Origin: Branchiostoma floridae
Lineage: Eukaryota > Chordata > Leptocardii > Amphioxiformes > Branchiostomatidae
DNA: 64,000 bases
Reading direction: 5' to 3'
Assembly (NCBI RefSeq): GCF_000003815.2
Contig: NC_049980.1
Span: forward strand, 29,760,768 to 29,824,767
Positions 60,727 to 64,000 of this stretch are shown here, one piece after another. Numbering within the stretch: the stretch's first letter is position 1; each line of letters begins with the position of its first letter. The notes under the pieces were generated by a model. It was given only the letters and a program-made list of their open reading frames with translations, was not told where the DNA came from and made no database searches. The translations under genes and the position numbers were made by a program.

Positions 60727-60894
60727 ACACGTCTTCTGACTCTGTCCTGCGATACGCCTGTGACTTTGAGACGACGGACCTGTGCGGGTACGTCCAGCAC
60801 GAGACTGACCAGCTGCAGTGGACGCGCCAACAGGGGGCCACACCCAGCGCCGGGACCGGGCCGTCTGCTGACCACAGTCTGGGGACAGACGGCG
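60727..60894 (+). CDS. MAM/mucin-like protein, exon 5 (MAM 2, first part)
   Basis: 168 nt, phase 1 at both ends, acceptor CCTCACACAG, donor GTAGGT. It encodes DTSSDSVLRYACDFETTDLC, then GYVQHETDQLQWTRQQGATP, then SAGTGPSADHSLGTDG. It starts a second MAM domain with both N-terminal cysteines, and corresponds exactly to exon 2 in domain position and phase. Confidence 0.93.
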
Positions 60895-60916
60895 GTAGGT
60901 TATATGATACACAAAG

Positions 60917-61330
60917 GGGAATATTTGACAATGGTGAAATCGAAAGCACCTGTCGCACATATGCATTCAAGAACCTTCCGTGGTTTAATAGATCAGAAAG
61001 TGATCTCTATCGAGTTTTAGCTCACTGAAGAGCTGGACCCTTCAACTGGTCGTGACAGATAGAACAGACGCTATGTACAGTATTTACAGGTTCTTTGTAC
61101 CGGGGAAATTCCCCTAGCTCTTTTAGACAAGCACAATGAACAGTGGACCACGGCCTAACTTCCCGTCTCAAGGACTGCAACCCTTCCGGTAGCGTGCATG
61201 TCGGGTGAGCGACACAGCCGGAATTGAAGTCACGGCTTTTACTAAAAGTTTTAATTCCTAGACAGAGGGGGATATTTGGCAATGGTGAAATCGAAAGCGT
61301 TTGTCGCACATATGCATTCAAGAACTTCCC
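60917..61330. repeat. 65-bp direct duplication around a SINE
   Basis: Segments 60917-60981 and 61266-61330 are about 85-90% alike; both contain CAATGGTGAAATCGAAAGC and GTCGCACATATGCATTCAAG. They lie in the MAM intron between exons 5 and 6, and the reverse-oriented SINE (about 61070-61240) sits between them. The repeat is far longer than a target-site duplication, so a local segmental duplication is more likely. Confidence 0.85.
61070..61240 (-). mobile_element. tRNA-derived SINE, reverse orientation
   Basis: On the minus strand: a B-box-like CTTCAATTCCGGCTG (61216-61230), TGTCGCTCAC, GCATGCACGCTACCGGAAGG, a GAGACGGGAAGTTAGGCCG body, GTCCACTGTTCATTGTGC, and a tail ACCTGTAAATACTGTACATA. The body matches the SINE at 46905-47060 and the tail matches the one at 35000. 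The tRNA A-box half of the head is not clear, so this copy is probably 5'-truncated. Confidence 0.68.
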
Positions 61331-61722
61331 ATGACTTTCCTCCTGACCACCTGACCACTCCTCAACCAAGGTTGGGTCTGGGTTAAGGGTATTGGCTGGA
61401 TGCCATCCTAGTCTAGCTCTAGTTCCCTCCTCTGATCATATCTTAGACGACGACGCTAGTATGCAACCTTGCCGGTGAAATGGCACCTACCGCGACTAAC
61501 TCCAAATTGTGGTCTGGAGAATGTCGGGATCAAGGCTATGGTTGGCCAGGTGTGATAGAGGCTTTAGATCAGATACACCAAACTAGGGACTCCTATGAAA
61601 TCTAAAGTGAAGTCAGTCATTTAATGATTGCTTATTGGACCTGTTTTAGTCTGTGGTGTTGGACTAATATATTCATCCTTATCCTGCCTGAGAAATCTTT
61701 CGCCTTCTCTGCTACTCTATAG

Positions 61723-61991
61723 GTCACTACATGTACCTGGAGACCAGCTCTGACGGCAGTACTACTCCTCTCAGCGAAGGTGATGCCGCCCGGCTGCTCA
61801 GTCCCCGCTACCCTCCAACAACCTCCATGTGTCTGACGTTCTTCTACCACATGTACGGGGCGAACATAGGGAGTCTGCGGGTGTACGTGAAAGAGACGGG
61901 CACTCTCACTCTGACGTGGTCCAAGAGCGGATCCTTGGGGGACACGTGGTACATGGCGGTGGCGCCACTAGTGACAGGCGACGAATTTCAG
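61723..61991 (+). CDS. MAM/mucin-like protein, exon 6 (MAM 2, middle)
   Basis: 269 nt, phase 1 to phase 0. It encodes GHYMYLETSSDGSTTPLSEG through MCLTFFYHMYGANIGSLRVY to WYMAVAPLVTGDEFQ. All hallmark MAM residues are present (GHYMYLE, CLTFFYHMYG, the third Cys). The donor CAG|GTACGG lies exactly at the left flank of an inverted-repeat element (see 61999). Confidence 0.94.
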
Positions 61992-61998
61992 GTACGGC

Positions 61999-62161
61999 GT
62001 ACCATGGGGGCCAGACAGGATCGGGTAGCTATCGAGTTTATTCTACGGGGGCCTAAGGTAGTCAGACCGCCGATCTCATATTAGCGCTCTGGGGAGTTAA
62101 AGCCTTTTTCCCAGAATGGCAGAAACTCGCTAGCGACCCGATCCTGTCTGGCCCCCAGGGT
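61999..62161. mobile_element. inverted-repeat element at a splice donor
   Basis: A 163-bp element with arms of about 33 bp (GGGGGCCAGACAGGATCGGG on the left, complement on the right). It is flanked by AGGTACGGC at 61990-61998 and 62162-62170. The left flank copy is the exon 6 splice donor itself. If the 9-bp repeat is a target-site duplication, insertion duplicated the donor sequence. Confidence 0.78.
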
Positions 62162-62329
62162 AGGTACGGCTTGCAGCATCAGCACTTACATTAAAGTGAC
62201 ATATTCCAATGCATGTTGTCTTGGAACCCCCTCTCTTATCTTCAGATCTATCCAAATATCACAGATACTTGACTGTATACAAACCTTAAATCGAAGATTT
62301 TTTGAAGGAGTGTACTATCTCACCTTCAG

Positions 62330-62420
62330 ATTGTTTTCGAGGCGGCACGTGGGAATGGTGCGTTTGGAGACATCGCTATTGACGACGTGGTCATAGTAAA
62401 CGGGTCATGTCCAGTGCCAA
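62330..62420 (+). CDS. MAM/mucin-like protein, exon 7 (MAM 2, end)
   Basis: 91 nt, phase 0 to phase 1, acceptor CTCACCTTCAG, donor GTAAGT. It encodes [20 protein letters not shown] then [19 protein letters not shown] closes the second MAM domain and the following Cys completes its four-cysteine set. Confidence 0.94.
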
Positions 62421-62440
62421 GTAAGTACTCGGGTCATCTG

Positions 62441-62467
62441 TGTTTGTTTGTTTGTTTGTTTGTTTGT
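62441..62467. repeat. (TTTG)n microsatellite
   Basis: A short TTTG run in the intron after exon 7, continuing into a GT-rich stretch. Confidence 0.9.
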
Positions 62468-62746
62468 GTACGTGTGTTTGGCGGTGGGGGCTTCTAAGTA
62501 GGTCGTAGACGACTTCCCACAGGTTACTTACTCACTTACTTGACAAGGTCTCCTCATCACTTCCCACAAGTACTAAGCTGTAAAACCTCGAAGGGCGAGT
62601 TGTTTACAGAATAATTGCAGTCGAAATTTTTGGTTCTTTTGCAAATGGATCTTTAGGGTAGTCCCCTCACTTAGCTTGGTACTTGATATCTGATTTCCAA
62701 GGAAATAATCATGAGATGTCTTTGTGAATTTCCTTAATGCTTAAAG

Positions 62747-62875
62747 GCGTGACACCTGCACAGACTACCACCCCAACAACCGTAGCTACAACGCAACCGA
62801 CTACAACTACAAAGTTGATACCGACGACAACACCGTTAGCAGCGGTGACAACTCCATTTGCAGCGGCATCTACAA
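62747..62875 (+). CDS. MAM/mucin-like protein, exon 8 (Thr-rich)
   Basis: 129 nt, phase 1 at both ends (donor GTAAGG). It encodes VTPAQTTTPTTVATTQPTTT then TKLIPTTTPLAAVTTPFAAA, a Thr/Pro-rich segment of the mucin type likely to be O-glycosylated. The acceptor (TGCTTAAAG) is weak in pyrimidines. Symmetrical phase 1-1 allows the exon to be skipped or repeated without changing frame. Confidence 0.75.
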
Positions 62876-63162
62876 GTAAGGCATTGGTGCATGTATTCGG
62901 GGAATGCAGGCTTTTGAAATAAAGGTCTTCTATGGTCTTGCATTTAGATGTTAGCCTTCTTAGTCTGTTGTTCTCCTACCTCTTAAATGCCGTCTGTGTT
63001 TCCTTGTAGATGGATGCAGCAAACTGCAGAGATGTCCGCATTTTTATTTGCTGTTTATGTTTTTGTTCACATTTGAAATCTCTCATATTCACTAAAATTG
63101 TCAACCGCTTGTTCAGGCGTCGCCGGTTATTTTGGCAGAATGCTGAATGCATACTTTTGATA

Positions 63163-63309
63163 ACCTCAAGGCAGAGGTTCGGCTCTGGCTGTTTTTGTAG
63201 GACTTTCTATTTTGTCCATTTTGGCCATCGGCTCGGACATGAAGAGCAAGATAGAAAGGCCGACAAAACGTCGAAAAACACGTTAAAAACCCGAACCTCT
63301 GCTTGAAGA
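63163..63309. mobile_element. diverged MITE, CTCCAAGCAGAGG family
   Basis: The left end CTCAAGGCAGAGGTTCGGCT and the right end AACCTCTGCTTGAAGAG are diverged versions of the family termini. The T-rich left and A-rich right arms match other copies. A 12-bp direct repeat ATACTTTTGATA lies outside both ends (63151-63162 and 63312-63323). It sits in the intron between exons 8 and 9. Confidence 0.65.
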
Positions 63310-63621
63310 GTATACTTTTGATAGTTCTACCAAACTTAGATTCACACATCGCCCAGTTTCTATCAAAGAAATTGGAATAGAAGTCGTTCTGAGGAAATCA
63401 CCCAAACCACTGACAAAAACGACAAGGTCGTCGTTATATTATAAGGAAATGGCAGATATAGAACTTAACATTGTTGTTTCTTTCTAACATTTGAAGTTCA
63501 ACTTTCATCGTCAACCTCTTGTTACAGATTTTATGACTTCTATGAGTGGTGGTTGTGGTTACATAACCAATCGCTAGAGGCGCTACTAACATTACTAACA
63601 CAACGCACTATCTCATTGTAG

Positions 63622-63729
63622 CTCATTCCACATCGTACTTCACTTTGCTCACTACGCAAACCTCAGTTACATCTACTCTCATAACGCTTGCACCTACGTC
63701 TGGTACTACGCCCTCTATGGGAGTTTCAG
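63622..63729 (+). CDS. MAM/mucin-like protein, exon 9 (Thr/Ser-rich)
   Basis: 108 nt, phase 1 at both ends (acceptor CTCATTGTAG, donor GTATGG). It encodes HSTSYFTLLTTQTSVTSTLI then TLAPTSGTTPSMGVS, a second Thr/Ser-rich mucin-like exon. The coding sequence is incomplete: the gene runs past the right edge, so downstream domains (further MAM, EGF or transmembrane) are unknown. Confidence 0.65.
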
Positions 63730-64000
63730 GTATGGGCATTTTATTTGAAGTTTTGTACATGGCGTTGTTTTCCTCCTGTTTAAAAGAATGAAAACTTGGA
63801 GTTTTTCTGGTGCACTTGGCATGCTATCAAATTAGAGCAGATGTTTGAAACGTGTTTTCGATCGATCTGCGTAGAGTTATGAGAAAATAACAGATTGATT
63901 TATCTCTAGTTATCAATTGTCTTTCACGTACCGTGTTTGGTCTGCACATCTAGCCACGGTAATTGAAGTATTAAGATGTTGTCCCTGTTCTGTACTCTAT

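Noticed and set aside
63010-63306. 98-codon frame as an additional MAM gene exon
   Set aside because: It begins after an acceptor-like TTGTAG but shows no mucin or MAM character, has no matching donor, and runs into a diverged MITE.

Overview
This window is animal genomic DNA: intron-containing genes with GT..AG splice sites, long AT-rich introns, microsatellites, SINEs, a non-LTR retrotransposon and many short inverted-repeat transposons. Gene content and repeat style point to a cephalochordate (amphioxus, Branchiostoma). That is inference: the KLF protein is intermediate between vertebrate KLF9 and KLF13, MAM-domain and mucin-like proteins are abundant in amphioxus, and a 5S-rRNA-headed SINE and dense small MITEs fit. 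There are two assembly gaps (15389-15637 and 38559-38782). No tRNA or rRNA operon, CRISPR array or bacterial-type operon is seen.

Layout. (1) 1-7900: no recognisable gene; a 12-copy 50-bp minisatellite. (2) 7971-about 17500, plus strand: a two-exon Kruppel-like factor gene of the KLF9/13/14/16 class, encoding 301 aa, with a compact CCAAT/CRE/GC-box promoter and a probable 3 kb 3'UTR. (3) 17500-37778: a 20 kb intergenic region with no supported gene, packed with MITEs, tandem duplications and a SINE. (4) 37779-40650, minus strand: a three-exon coiled-coil gene of the FAM184 type, apparently much shorter than vertebrate FAM184A/B. (5) 45667-49170, minus strand: a complete six-exon thymidylate synthase gene, encoding 344 aa, with two E2F-like sites and a CCAAT box just upstream. 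(6) 51812 to the right edge, plus strand: the 5' part of a secreted or membrane MAM-domain/mucin-like gene (signal peptide, two MAM domains, Thr-rich stretch), continuing past the window. Its second intron holds a recent 5'-truncated LINE.

The four genes are not obviously one pathway: a transcriptional regulator, a coiled-coil protein, a nucleotide-synthesis enzyme and an extracellular adhesion-type protein. The most unusual material is in the mobile DNA. One family of roughly 70-110 bp palindromes shares TAGCCTG...CAGGCTA ends over unrelated cores, with 9-bp flanking repeats at two copies, one of them nested inside a tRNA-derived SINE. Several MITE families share the end CTCCAAGCAGA but differ inside. 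One inverted-repeat element sits exactly on a MAM splice donor and appears to have duplicated it. Among the genes, the KLF carries both a Sin3-type motif and a CtBP-type PLDLS motif.
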